NCBI RefSeq assembly: GCF_905475345.1 | Contig: NC_066607.1 | Coordinates: forward strand, 620,001-684,000 | Direction: 5' to 3' | DNA: 64,000 nt | DNA from: Vespula vulgaris | Taxonomy: Eukaryota; Arthropoda; Insecta; Hymenoptera; Vespidae | Shown: piece by piece, positions 12,875 to 24,093 of the stretch | How the letters are laid out: every line of letters starts with the position of its first letter | Position numbering within the stretch: the stretch's first letter is position 1 | The notes under the pieces: model-generated | What the model was told of the DNA's origin: nothing | The model's database searches: none | What the model saw: the letters and a program-made list of their open reading frames with translations, nothing else | Translations under genes and position numbers: made by a program

Positions 12875-13115
12875 AGAAGCTTTTTTTTATATATATAAAC
12901 TATTTTCGAAAAAATATCATTATCTGACACGATTTTTTTCAAAGAAAATAAAGCTTTTTTAAAAGTTCAAACAGGCCATGTACTCGCTTAAACTTTTATC
13001 TTTAAAATAAGATCTTATTCATCCAAATCATTCAAGAATTACGTTTGTTTCATTGTTGTCTTAAATTATTATAAAATCAAGGGCGTTGGCCAGCCTTAAG
13101 ATCTATCATTTTTCG
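12875..13115 (+). repeat. Diverged direct duplication, copy 1
   Basis: Aligns by eye with 13935-14165. Shared blocks in the same order are TATAAACTATT, a GATTTTTTCAAAGAAAATAAAG-like stretch, AAATAAGATCTTATT, CAAGAATTAC and TTATAAAATCAA. Identity is roughly three quarters with small indels. Confidence 0.55.
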
Positions 13116-13119
13116 CTCA

Positions 13120-13660
13120 AAGCGTGTGTGACTTCAGCGACAAGTATGGACAAAGTATGAACTAAAATATAAATGAGGAACGCTGTTCACAAAGCGTCTA
13201 CCATATTGATGATAAGTTTTTTTTAGTTACCATCTCTCAGGCGTTATAATAATTGGTTTCGTAAGTAGATACAAATTTAGTAGACTATTAACTATTTTCA
13301 CGTATGTATATTGTTTTTTGATGCTAGCGTGCGTCATAATAATCTTTGCTGTATATGACGTCGATACATTTGTTTTATGACAAATGCATAGAGAATATTA
13401 AATATAGTTAACACGTAGTAATTAGTATATAAATTTACGGCAAAAAAACAAGATTTTGTCGAATGTTTTGTCAAAAATAATTAGTGAATACTTAACATAT
13501 ATACAGTGATGAGCACTTTATAAAATTTTCAAGAATATTCACATTAATTCAAATACGGTGCTACGACCAATGAGGTGATATATAAAAATCAACATTATAT
13601 ACTATCTTTCAAGACTTTATAATGTTTATTTTGATTTCTTATATCATTGACAGACAAATC
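13120..13660 (+). repeat. Dispersed repeat C, long copy
   Basis: Matches the reverse complement of 17200-17740 over most of its length. Landmarks in order: GTGTGTGACTTCAGCGACA, TATGGACAAAGTATGAAC, ATAATTGGTTTCGTAAGTAG, GTGCGTCATAATAATCTT, ACATTTGTTTTATGACAAAT, GCATAGAGAATATTAAATAT, TTGTCGAATGTTTTGTCAAA. No coding capacity seen, so a nonautonomous element or old duplication. Confidence 0.5.
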
Positions 13661-13934
13661 AGTTGTATTCAGTTTTGCGCCGATTCCAAAATCAATTTTT
13701 TACGAGCATCTAAGCTTTCACTATTATAAAAATTATTGCCCGCTAATGTTAATTCTTGTTAATCTATACTACTATCTCACAATATTAATTGTGTGATTGA
13801 TGAAGTTTTTTGAACTAGTTTTCAACATGAAACTAATATCGATAGAAATAAAAAATAACATCATTTCAGAATTGAAGTTTCCTTTTTTTACATGAAAAGT
13901 TACAAGAGAATGTAATGTAAGTCAAACTCTTGTT

Positions 13935-14165
13935 CAAAAGCTTTTTGCTTATGTATAAACTATTCTTGAAAAAATACCATTTTTTAACATGATTTTTTCC
14001 AAGCAAATAAAGCTTTTTCAAAAATACAAAAAAGCAAGGTCCTAGATTAAACCTTGGTTTTTGAAATAAGATCTTATTTATCAACATCGGTCAAGAATCA
14101 CACCTATTCTTATTATTAGTGTAAACCATTATAAATCCAAAGCTAACGAACAGCTTTAATCGTTC
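13935..14165 (+). repeat. Diverged direct duplication, copy 2
   Basis: Partner of 12875-13115. Its core TATAAACTATTCTTGAAAAA, GCAAATAAAGCTTTTTC and AAATAAGATCTTATT repeats the first copy with substitutions. Confidence 0.55.
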
Positions 14166-14734
14166 AGTTTATTCGTATGGACAATTAATAATAATATATT
14201 ATATATTACGTGTAATAGATAAATATATATTATGTGCACCAATTACGTGTCCCGCTCTTTCTCTTATTCTCTAGAGAAAGAATCTTCTTCTAGATGAAGA
14301 ATCATGAATAATGAAAAGAGAACAGTTTTTTGTTTTGTGATTTTCTCATAAAAATAATTGTTCAATTCGCTCTTTCTTTTTTTTTATAGTCCTTAATTTG
14401 CTCGATTGTGATGATGTAGCACGCATACTTTCTTTCTTTTTATTTTTTCCTTCATATTTTTATATACATCATCACGCATGAACAAGGATCCATCAAGAGA
14501 TTGATGTTTAGATTAATACAGAGTGAAAATAAAATGTGAGACGATGCTCGTATCTATTAAAATCCTCGGTTTTTATATTTGTTCTTTTGGAAATTCTCAC
14601 GAATGAGTGAGAGATTGAAAGATCAGTGTCATACTAAGCTGCAATCTATCTGGGATGGTACCGATTTGGAAGCTTTTCCAAATTATCGAAACTCAAGTGA
14701 TATAGTGTGTATCATCTCAAGTGAAATATTGTGT

Positions 14735-14757
14735 GTACGTGCGTGTTTGTGCTCGCG

Positions 14758-14790
<33 letters not shown>

Positions 14791-14791
14791 T
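14735..14791. repeat. (GT)n/(AT)n microsatellite
   Basis: GTGTGT-rich sequence with GCGCGTGT passing directly into a long TATATA run. A 74-codon open frame ends in it and is an artefact of the repeat. Confidence 0.8.
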
Positions 14792-15978
14792 CATGCAATG
14801 TAAAAAATAATATCGATGGAGAGATAATTTATCTTGTATCTACAGAATTTTTAAAAATCTCATGAAGAGAAATGTACACTTAAATATGGACAACTATTGA
14901 TTTTCTAGACTTCAATAAATAGAGGAGGAAGATGAAAGAACAAATTACAATCTGACTTTGAAATCGCTTGATTGCATGATTTTGTAAGATCGATTAATGA
15001 ACTAGAATATTTCTTATCGTAATTTTACGTTAGAAATATAAAAATGAAAAACGCGTAACTTGAATACTTTTTGAAAGGCAAAGTTACAAGAAAAGAGATT
15101 GGTCTTTGAAAAGAAAACTTATTATATCTGAAAGTACCATACACACCTTTCTTTCCTCCAAAAAGTACATAGAATTATGAAGAGATGACGTAAGAGAAGA
15201 TATAAAACATGTATGGAAATTTGTTAACATGCGATATTAAATATTGCTTATCGCTTGTTTCAACAATGAAATATGTTCTTATGGGACATAACAAAAGACA
15301 TTACAAAACATGCATGAAGCTATCTGAAAGAAACAAACTATATCTGAAAAGAAACAAAAGAAAGAAAAAAATAAAAAAGAATCAACATGTAATATAAGCG
15401 TATGGCAATAAAACCAGTATGGAAAAGGAATAAAAGAAAGAAAAAAAGAAAAATAAAAAAAGAAGTGAAAGAGACAATGATCAATAATATAAGTAAAGAA
15501 CATAGAAGTAAAGCAGCGAAAGAGCTGAATATCATCTATGTTACTGAAAGATACAGTTAATAGATTGTATTTTAATTTAACATCAATTAAGCTGTTGTTA
15601 AAATAACAATTAAATGCATCATATTTAAGCAAAAATGATTTTCAACGAGTAGAAGAAATAAGTAGATTCGTTAATATCAATTGTTCATAGAACGCTATTG
15701 AGATGCAAAAATAAAGATTACTGTAATAGAAAAGTGAAAGTTTAGCTATACCATTTTGTTTTTAAAAGCAATTTTTCAATAAACAAACTTTTAAACCTGT
15801 AGTTTTCACAATATTATGTATATGTACTCATATTGAAATTGACACACAAATTGTAAATCTTCAATATTATGTTTAAAACAGAAATTTTCAATACTTCTGT
15901 ACGCGTGTGTGTGTGTGTATGTAGTATTATATTATGTATATTATATATATATAAAACTCCATCTATTATTTGGATGAA

Positions 15979-16089
15979 TTATAAATACTTTAAAGCATTC
16001 GATGAGCAGAATGATTCGATAACACGTAACTTGTGGTTTATAACCACGACTGCTAGGGTAGCATATCCTTCATTAGGGCCAAGCATGTC
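15979..16089 (-). other. Possible isolated terminal exon, 36 codons
   Basis: On the minus strand a good acceptor (CCTAATTTTCAG) ends at 16090 and is followed by an open frame from GAC to a TAA at 15979. The beginning (DMLGPNEGYATLAVVVINHK) is compositionally unlike translated intergenic AT DNA around it, and the DNA from 16020 to 16090 is GC-richer. I do not recognise it and found no matching upstream exon. It could be the last exon of a gene whose other exons I have missed, or chance. Confidence 0.18.
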
Positions 16090-17592
16090 CTGAAAATTAG
16101 GTAATTTAAGTCAACATGAAAACATATCTTCTAATTGAGGACTATTTCTTAGTATCACGAGAGAAAAAAAACAAGAACAGTAAAATACTGGTCTCATATC
16201 GGTTATTCTTGTTTTTCTTATCGAATATTTAAGATCAAAAATAATCTTTTTTCAAAGAATGAAATAGTTGATTTATTCGGTGCTTTGAATTCTCGTTTAT
16301 CTGCCTATATGTCACTTCTCTCTACTCTATCCGTTATCTTTCGTTCCCAATGCTACAAAACTTTCATTTCTTTTTCATTGTTACGGGATAGATTTAACAA
16401 CTAAAAGGCGAAAAATAACGTGCAGTACTGAAAGATCACAGCATTGCCCGACGGCCCTTTTTCCTGTTATTACAGGCTTACTGACGTTACAGAGCTCGTA
16501 TGCACACTCTGTCCCTATTACGCTTTTATCAGATTTTGTACCAATCCCTTTTTTGAAATTGTTTTATTCTCTCTTTTAATCCCTCTTTTTTTTTCTCTTT
16601 CCTCTTTCGCATATATCCGTCCAAAAGAAACCATTTATTTTTGCCTCCAGCTACGAAATTCCATCGGTATTAATCCGGCAGTATGCAGTCAAAAAAAAAA
16701 AAGAAAAAAAAATGAAAATAAAAAAAGAAAGAATATCCAGATATTGATCGAACGTGAGAGGAATTCATGAATATTTTTTATATTGACCGTATGTCTGTGT
16801 TTTTCATATACCTTGTTTTCAACATAAAATAAATATTTTTCTCTACAGAAATATTGCTTCAGTATCAAATTGATTTTTTATATGTATCGTCCGTTTGATA
16901 CGAATTGCAATGAAATTATTGTTGTTTCATATTTTGTAAATATGTTTATAATTACATTTATATAATTGATTTATTTTTGTTACAAATTTTTGAAATAAAT
17001 GCATTATTAATTAGAGAAAGTATTCTTAATTAACCTTCAAAATATGATTACTTGAAAGCCGAGGAGAGATTTAAAAGATATGAGCAACGAGATATTAACC
17101 GATTATACGATATTATACATTTTTCAACAAAATAGGGGATTTAAGATAGATGGATGATTGAATAAAGAAACGAAGTGATTGATGTTGAACGCTGCGTTGT
17201 AAAAATAAAAGTGTTGAAAATTCTCATAAGTAGTGTTTTAATTTATATTACAATAATACAATATATAAGTATTCACAAATTATTTTTGATGAAACATTCG
17301 ATAAAATTTTGTTTTTGCATATTTATATACTAATTATTATATTTGTCTTAACTATATTTATTATTCTCTATGTATTTATTGTAAAACAAATGCGTACCGA
17401 TTGACCGCAGCAAGAATCATTACGAGACGCACTTATACGGATATACATATGAGAGATATATGTATGTGAACTTATGAAAGAATAAGTTTACAGCTTACTA
17501 ATACTATCTACTTTAACCTACATGAAACCGATTGTTATATTGTTAATTGTTATATACGTGACAGAGGTATAACCAATACAAGCTTATACGAT

Positions 17593-17614
17593 ATCGATAC
17601 GATATCGTATCGAT
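17593..17614. repeat. 22-bp perfect palindrome
   Basis: ATCGATACGAT followed directly by its reverse complement ATCGTATCGAT, with no spacer. It lies inside the inverted copy of repeat C. Confidence 0.85.
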
Positions 17615-17678
17615 TTGCATGATGCAAGCGATAGAAGCATGGAAAGGAGAACGTTCTCCATTTCCTCTTATAGCTCAT

Positions 17679-17725
17679 ATTTTGTCCATATCGTGTGTGA
17701 TTTTAGCAATAGATATGGACAAAAT
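17679..17725. repeat. Hairpin with 14-bp perfect arms
   Basis: ATTTTGTCCATATC at 17679-17692 and its reverse complement GATATGGACAAAAT at 17712-17725, with a 19-base loop containing GTGTGTGATTTTAGC. The arm is also the opening motif of the other repeat C copies, so this may mark an element terminus. Confidence 0.8.
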
Positions 17726-17841
17726 GATGTATATGACATCAGTCAAATGAGCTCCTTTAGCTGTTTTACACATGCATAGTTTTTAAATAATATTTTTCAT
17801 AACATTTTCACAAGTTTCTTGTGTTATTTCTTAAATTAAAA

Positions 17842-18065
17842 AAGAAAATGTCCTTCGATTGTGGTCGACTTGTTTGGATGGATTTTTTCCTGCAAACAAT
17901 TGCATGGATATATATCCTCCAAGGAAAAAAAAGGCGGATGCCGTACAATCAGAAGAGCCAATCAATATAAATATCTCGTAATTAACCGACCGTGTCGGTA
18001 CTTTAATACCGTCTTGCGAGCGACACTGAATTACTAACATACAAAGGTCCGTAAGTCACCTTCAT
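17842..18065. other. GC-richer island, open in several frames
   Basis: Composition is well above the surrounding AT-rich DNA and at least three frames stay open for 40 codons or more. In one plus frame the translation ends in a protein-like stretch (NNCMDIYPPRKKKADAVQSE) before TAA. No convincing acceptor or start decides the frame, and a 69-codon minus frame is open too. It may be a conserved noncoding element or a missed exon. Confidence 0.2.
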
Positions 18066-18414
18066 ATGAATTCTTATTAAAAGAATGAAGGTACTTTTGA
18101 TACAAACACATGCACACAATGTTGCACAAACGTGTTTGCAAATAATGTGTTTGCTTTATCAACAATCTTCTATTTTGAAGATGACACGTAATTGTGTTTT
18201 TTATCCATGATCGTTAAAAAGAGAGAGGAAAGGAGACGATAGCGAAATTACAATTTCTTCTGACCTCGTTCTTTATTTTTTTACTAATACTATCTTCCCG
18301 CTCTTTCGCTTACGAAAGAAACGTATAGTGTATGTGTGATATGTCTACATATATGCAGCTGTGTGTGGTAGGCATTCAACCTTCGTTTTGTGTAATATGT
18401 GATTCATTTCTTTT

Positions 18415-20696
18415 TTAATACGCCTGACAATATATTTCTCCTGTGAAAAGAAAGTATACGTGTAAACATAGTGATTAATATCTTAAGTTAAGAACATTTT
18501 TGTCCAAACAAATGTTATTCATATTACAATAATTAAATTAATAATATAGGCCGTTGGATTATGATAAAATATGTATTTACAGATACTTAAATAAAATAGA
18601 ATATAAAATATTTATCTATCGAGTTAGAAATTTAAATGCATTGATAGAAAGCTATGTAACATATGTTAATAATTAAATTAATATGAATTAATATATATAA
18701 TATATAATAATATATAATAAATAATAATATAAATTAATAATGAATTAATCATTTATAGATTTTAAGGTAAGATAAATCAATAAGATATTTTCATCAAATT
18801 AAAAATTGAAATGTATTTATAGATAAAAAGAATAAAAATGATCGAGTAGCCCGTTGTTATGAATTGATAGAGTTAAAATTTAAGAACCTTACCAGGTGTT
18901 GATCTTGTAATAAAATCTAAATAACTAGTGACTCTCAAGTTAACACCAGGAGCTTCATCGGCACATGTTCTTCCATAATTGATGACTCCAAGAAGGAAAA
19001 TACGTTTGCTTTTTGGATTTTGCCATAAAATTGGACCACCACTGTCGAACTGTATGATTAAAACATTTGAAGATTATTTTTTTATTTTATAATCGATGAA
19101 GTCGATCGATCAAATTTACCTGGCAAGCATCCTTTCCCATATCGAATGTACAAAGTTGCTTAGGTGTAGCCAGAAAGTGATACTTGAGACATTTCTTTGT
19201 TGAAACTACATGCAAATCGACTTTTCTCAAAACTTGAGACTTGACACCATAAAAATTCGTACGACCCCAACCTAAGAAAATTATTTTATAAAATTTGTCA
19301 TATAAAATAAAAATACAGAGTCAAAATACCAACCTACAGCTGTAACAACAGCGCCCGTAAAGTTTTGCTGCATATAATAGAACGGAAGACAAGCTGGACC
19401 AATTCTCATAGAATATTCTAATCTTTTCTGCAATTTAATAACCGCCAAATCGTTTAATTTTAGCTTATAATTTGGATGTATGATTATATCATCGATAAGG
19501 TAAAGTTGAGTTGCCTTTGTATCGTTATCTAAAGATTACATCAAGTCAAAATGACAATAATTTCAATAATTTGTTTTTAAAGAAATTTTTTATTCAAATA
19601 TTTTGGTTATTTAAACAGACCTGGCCATATATTATGTTTCCCAACAATGACTCCTAAGATAGAGAAATTTTTTATATATCTTACAACACAATGAGCTGCC
19701 GTTAATACATGTTGCGTAGTTATTATAGTAGCACCACAATAAAAAAAACTTTTTTCAAAATTTACAATACCAGCCATCATAGGATATTCATTTATTCCTG
19801 TTTCAACCCCACCAACGATTCTCGACTGCAAACGATCATCGTATGAAATAATATCATTGATAAATTATTGAACAGATCATTGATATTCTTATTTTACCTC
19901 TTTTACCCACCGGATTCGTCCAACCACATCTACATTCCTCTTCGATAGTTTTGAGGTCACATTGAAATTTGCCACCATATGTATTACGTTTCGAATGGAA
20001 TTCTATAGTCATTTTCGATGTTAGCGATTCCACTGGAAAAGAATTCAATCCACAGAGAACGTATTCGATGCCATCGTCGACTTCGATCTTCATAAAATCC
20101 AATGAACAATTTGAATTCTGTGGACGATGAAATTTATTTTTTATTTTGTTTGATTTTAAGATTCAAATTTTTGTATGATTTTGAAAGTCCAATAATTCAT
20201 CGACTTATTTTTGTTCAACTTTTGCATTTAATCCAAACAGAACTTATTTTATTAACAAGATTATTTATCAACAAACAAGATGTTGATCGATCGATCTCAG
20301 AAATTATATACAACAAACCCATTTAATTAAAGTAATAATAATATTAATAATGAAATGAAATCTTACCGAAGGAACATTAAAAACTGTGCAATTCAATTTA
20401 ATTCGAGTATTGCTCGTAACACTCCACCGGCAATTATGTTTACCCAGATAATAATTAGGATAACCAGGATTATATATATGATAATTAACTTCTGGTTCTA
20501 ATTCTTGCGTGTAGTCACAATCGGGATGAACGATGTTTTTCGATTCTATGATGCTCAGTAGTACGCAAAATAATGGAATGAACTTGTCTATAAAGAACAT
20601 TTTTATATAAACAAATAAAAAACAAGACATTAATTAATAAACGAAGAAAGAGAAAAAATTGAAAAAAATTTGAGGATCGAATATACCCTGCTTCAT
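18415..20696 (-). CDS. Secreted CUB-trypsin serine protease, venom serine protease 34-like
   Basis: Predicted secreted S1 serine protease. Exons on the minus strand: 20696-20687, 20587-20367, 20117-19911, 19825-19621, 19528-19334, 19271-19120, 19049-18893 and 18440-18415. Phases match; total 1173 nt, 390 residues. A signal peptide (FIPLFCVLLSII) is followed by a CUB domain at about 27-140 with the hallmark NPGYPNYY. The protease domain starts at residue 148 (RIVGG activation site); His 191 (TAAHC), Asp 241 (NDLAV) and Ser 333 (DSGGP) form the triad. Asp at the S1 site (KDAC) predicts trypsin-like specificity. The residue before DSGGP is Phe, where most S1 enzymes have the oxyanion-hole Gly. 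The first coding exon (10 nt) and last (26 nt, giving Tyr-Cys near the end) are inferred from splice sites. Without them the frame would start at an ATG at 20631 or 20600 and stop at 18873. The CUB-protease boundary uses a weaker GTGGGT donor. No break is seen, so it is probably functional. Hymenopteran homologues are found in venom but also in immune and clip-like cascades. Confidence 0.85.
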
Positions 20697-21150
20697 GGCA
20701 ATGGTAACTTGGAAAAAAAGATATAGGACTTGGGTCTTATCAATGACAACACTGAAACGTTTATGTTCTCGTTTACGTTCCTTTTTATATTCTGAAATAA
20801 ATCTTTTTATCTTTTTTTTTTATTTTTATATTTTGAAATAAACCTTACACGAATAGCGATAATTTTGCAGGTAATATTATCGTGTTTATCTTCGTTCGTG
20901 GTTACCTTCGTTCTCGTATTTACAATTCATTCTCGCGAATAAACGTAAATTTACTACACACGAGTGGTAAATATTACTACAATTATGTAAACATATATAG
21001 GATATTTTTTAGACATATATATTTGATATCCACATACGTATGCATTTTCATCGTTGCAGAAATGTTCGATAGCAACTTATTCATGTTGACTTTTTATCTT
21101 ATTTTGAATTTTTATTTATATTTATTTTTTATTAACACATTATTTACATT
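20697..21150. other. Spacer between the protease gene and the tandem array
   Basis: AT-rich with pyrimidine runs near 20810-20835. It should hold the protease promoter. Similarity to the array becomes recognisable only from about 21.15-21.3 kb. Confidence 0.45.
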
Positions 21151-22491
21151 TATAGTCAACGATTCGAAACGAAAACGAAAAAAATGGATGCATTGTTACG
21201 TTACATTTGTATTGATAAAAAGAATTGAATGACATGATCACATTTACGTAATTATAACAACCAGTAGTTATATTAACCGAATAAAAGGAGAAAAAGAAAT
21301 GAAAAGAAGAAAAGAAAGATAAGAATAAAAAGAATTTCCCGTTACGGTAGTATCGATCAAAAATTATTGATAACATTGTGATGATACTTTCAATATTTGA
21401 ATTAATATATGAAGTCAATAGATGAAAAATAGTAGGAGACCTAAATAGCGTATGCTCGAATTAATGTCAGGTACTATGAGAGGAGGTGTGATCATAATGA
21501 TAGGTGATGGAGAAATCAATATTTCATACTTCAATTTATTTTATTTTATTTGTCACATCAATTTATTTCATTCGTCATATTTATTAGCCAAAATAATACA
21601 TAAGCAGCCAAGATAAGATTATTACAATCATCTATAATATTTTAAATAACTTATTTTTGGTAAGATAAATCATATTTGAATTTTTTTTCGTATCAAGCTC
21701 AATGGTAATGCAATATTGAGTTATTATTTCTTTTACAGTGACTAGCATAATTGATAGCATAGTGATAGCATCTGATTATTGATAGAGGAAGATCGAACTA
21801 TTTTCGTTAGACCTCTTCAGACGATACATAGATTATACACATATCTATAGATATACAAAGACACATACATTTATATATCCCTGCTTGCTTACATGTAATT
21901 GCATTCACCCACCGATCTACCCATATATGAATATTGTATATTCCTGACCTATCTCATTTATCTGTGAAAAAAAAAACACTCAAAAGATAATAAATTAATA
22001 ATAAATCAATAATGAAATTAATAATGAATCTGTTTTTTTTTATTTTAAAGGAATTTTTTTGAATTTATTGTCAAAAAGAAAATTAAAAGATTATTTAAAA
22101 CAACAAGAAGTTAAATTAAAAAAAAAGAAAAAAGTTAAAATTGAAAAAAAATTATTTTAAATTAAAATTATAAAAAAAGCAATCTAATGTTTTTTTCTAA
22201 TTTTAATTAAAAAAATTTATTTTATAATTTTAATTGAAGAAGATTCTTTTTAATTTTAATTATCTATTGAATTTAATTTTGATTCATATCATGGATATCG
22301 GAGGAATCGCCAAAAAAACGAAGATATCTCATTGATAACGACAGTAATGAAAATGATAATGTAAAAGGACTACTTTAAAATTTGTCCCACGGTCAAAAAT
22401 CATAAAGAATAAAGTTCTGATTTTTTGTAAAAAAATGTGATCCTGAATGTCTAAAAATTCATATAAATCAAATAACGTTACAATATATTAG

Positions 22492-22762
22492 CGGGTTTTA
22501 AAGTTATGCGATATCATATGGTATAGTATATATCGTGTTCGAGTGACGAATTTCCTGCTAATTAATGGCAAAGACGGAGCAGAATACAAAGGATTAATAC
22601 GGAAAAATATAAAACTATCATTAATTCGCTGTTTATCATCCTTCTAGAGATAGAACGAAGAATTTGTATCATTTTACTTGGCCTATGATAAATTTATAAT
22701 TATTATTTTTATAGTAATTTTTATAGTACTTTAAGTTTTAAAAGAAACTTTGAAACTTATTT
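22492..22762 (+). pseudogene. Exon-like island, unit 1 (membrane-protein-like)
   Basis: After an acceptor-like TATTAG the plus frame reads through LCDIIWYSIYRVRVTNF-type sequence and EYKGLIRKNIKLSLIRCLSS to a TAG at 22645. A hydrophobic stretch (DKFIIIIFIVIFIVL) continues in the same frame. The protein family is not recognised; a seven-transmembrane receptor relic is one possibility. The same block, diverged, is repeated about 400 bases on at 22966-23160. Confidence 0.4.
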
Positions 22763-23160
22763 TAAATTTTATTTTTAAAAGTTATTTGAATTTATTTTCT
22801 GCTAGATTTAAATTCCGAATTTGGCAGTCATGGTAATGTATAAAGACAACGAAACGAAACTTTTGGCTGATTTTGACAATTCACCGAATTTTCCTTTGTA
22901 TTCCGACGAGCATTAAACGAATTTTAAGACAAATTTAAGGCAAATTTAAGACGAATTTGCTGCAAATTAACGGTCAAGACGATGTAGAGTACAAAGGATT
23001 AATACAGAAAAATATAAAATTATCATTAATTCACTATTTATCATCCTTCTAGAAAAAGAACGAAGAATTTGTATCATTTTACTTGGCCTTTGATAAATTT
23101 ATAATTATTATTTTTATAGTAACTTTTATAGTACTTTAACTTTTAAAAGAAACTTTGAAA
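22557..23160 (+). repeat. Local direct duplication inside unit 1
   Basis: 22557-22760 and about 22966-23160 align end to end (GTACAAAGGATTAATAC, ATTAATTC, CATCCTTCTAGA, TTGTATCATTTTACTTGGCC). Between them, 22915-22965 holds three short copies of an AAATTTAAGRC-like motif. Other units have only one copy. Confidence 0.75.
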
Positions 23161-23204
23161 CTTATATATTCAATGTTACAAAATTCAAATATGACTTATC
23201 TCAC

Positions 23205-23402
23205 CAAGAACGTGAAGTGCAAAATAACATCAGCGATTCTCAACATTGATTCCAGAATTACAGGCATTTTTCCGGTTACTTCCGTTTGGATGATGGTTCT
23301 TTTTCCCAGATCGTCGTTATTCTTTTGGAACTCATTAGCGGTGTTCATGTTGGCGTCTTGATTTAGAATAAGCTTTTCAAACTCTCGTCAAATAGCTTGT
23401 AT
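23205..23402 (-). pseudogene. Exon-like island B, unit 1
   Basis: A minus-strand frame runs open from 23386 to a donor at 23205/23204 (TTCTTG then GTGAGATAAG). It reads REFEKLILNQDANMNTANEF, then NNDDLGKRTIIQTEVTGKMP and an amphipathic ending ILESMLRIADVILHF. A TGA at 23389-23387 breaks it on the 5' side; unit 2 has Leu there. Further upstream in the same orientation are islands with GITAEEMLV- and NKIGF-type sequence in shifted frames. Family unknown. Confidence 0.45.
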
Positions 23403-24093
23403 CTTCTTTTAAATCACTTAAATTGTGTCGATTTTGTGTTGTTTAGTTCTTCCACTACTTTCCTCACCATGACAAGCATTTTTTTTCGTGGTAATCCCAT
23501 CACAAATTTATCAATAATTTTGGATCGATACTAAAGTTACGGGAAATTTTCTTTTGCTTTTATCTTTCTTTCCTTTTTTTGTATCCTTTTTATTCTTTTG
23601 ATTTGCACTATCGATCGTTCTCCATATCCATATCTGCATCCTTTCAATCATTTTACTTTTTAGGAATCCAATTTTGTTTATCTTCTTCTCCGGGATTGTA
23701 ATAGATAAATGTAGGCAGATTTGAGGTATATATATGCATTTATGAATATAAGGATGGGTGAGTGCAATTACATGTCAGCAAGCAGCGATATATAGTCGTA
23801 GATGGGTGTGTATAGCTACGGATGTGTATATAACCTGAGTACCGTCTGAAAAGATTAAGAAAAATTATATTCACGTACCTATGTGTAGGAAAAAATATAT
23901 AAGATTATTTCTAAGCTAATTTAAACAAAATGTAATGAACTTACTGATGAGGAACTGGTGAAAATAGTTACGTTTTGCTCTATTACTAATTATATTATAC
24001 AGAACTTGCTGTAAAGAAAACAATTAGCCGTTAATATTACATTACGATTGATAAATTGAAACAAAAAAAATTCAAATATGATTTATCTCACCG

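Larger units (their letters stand above)
17200..17740 (-). repeat. Dispersed repeat C, inverted copy with internal hairpin
   Basis: Reverse complement of the 13120-13660 copy with about 70 percent similarity by eye. The end at 17679-17725 carries the TATGGACAAAAT motif twice in opposite orientation. Confidence 0.5.
11711..18414. other. Gene-poor interval with old dispersed repeats
   Basis: No gene that I can defend in 6.7 kb. The content is AT-rich DNA, microsatellites (14735-14791 and 15903-15951), long A/T-purine runs (15340-15470, 16690-16735) and the diverged repeat copies listed separately. A somewhat GC-richer, pyrimidine-rich patch lies at about 16290-16700. Two short intervals with exon-like character are listed separately. 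Confidence 0.55.

Noticed and set aside
15279..15632. Long Phe/Ser-rich minus frames
   Set aside because: Translation of A-rich simple sequence on the plus strand; no protein character, no splice context.
16444..16770. 108-codon plus frame
   Set aside because: Ends in a Lys run from poly-A; no homology signal and no initiation or splice context. The GC-richer composition was noted but is not enough.
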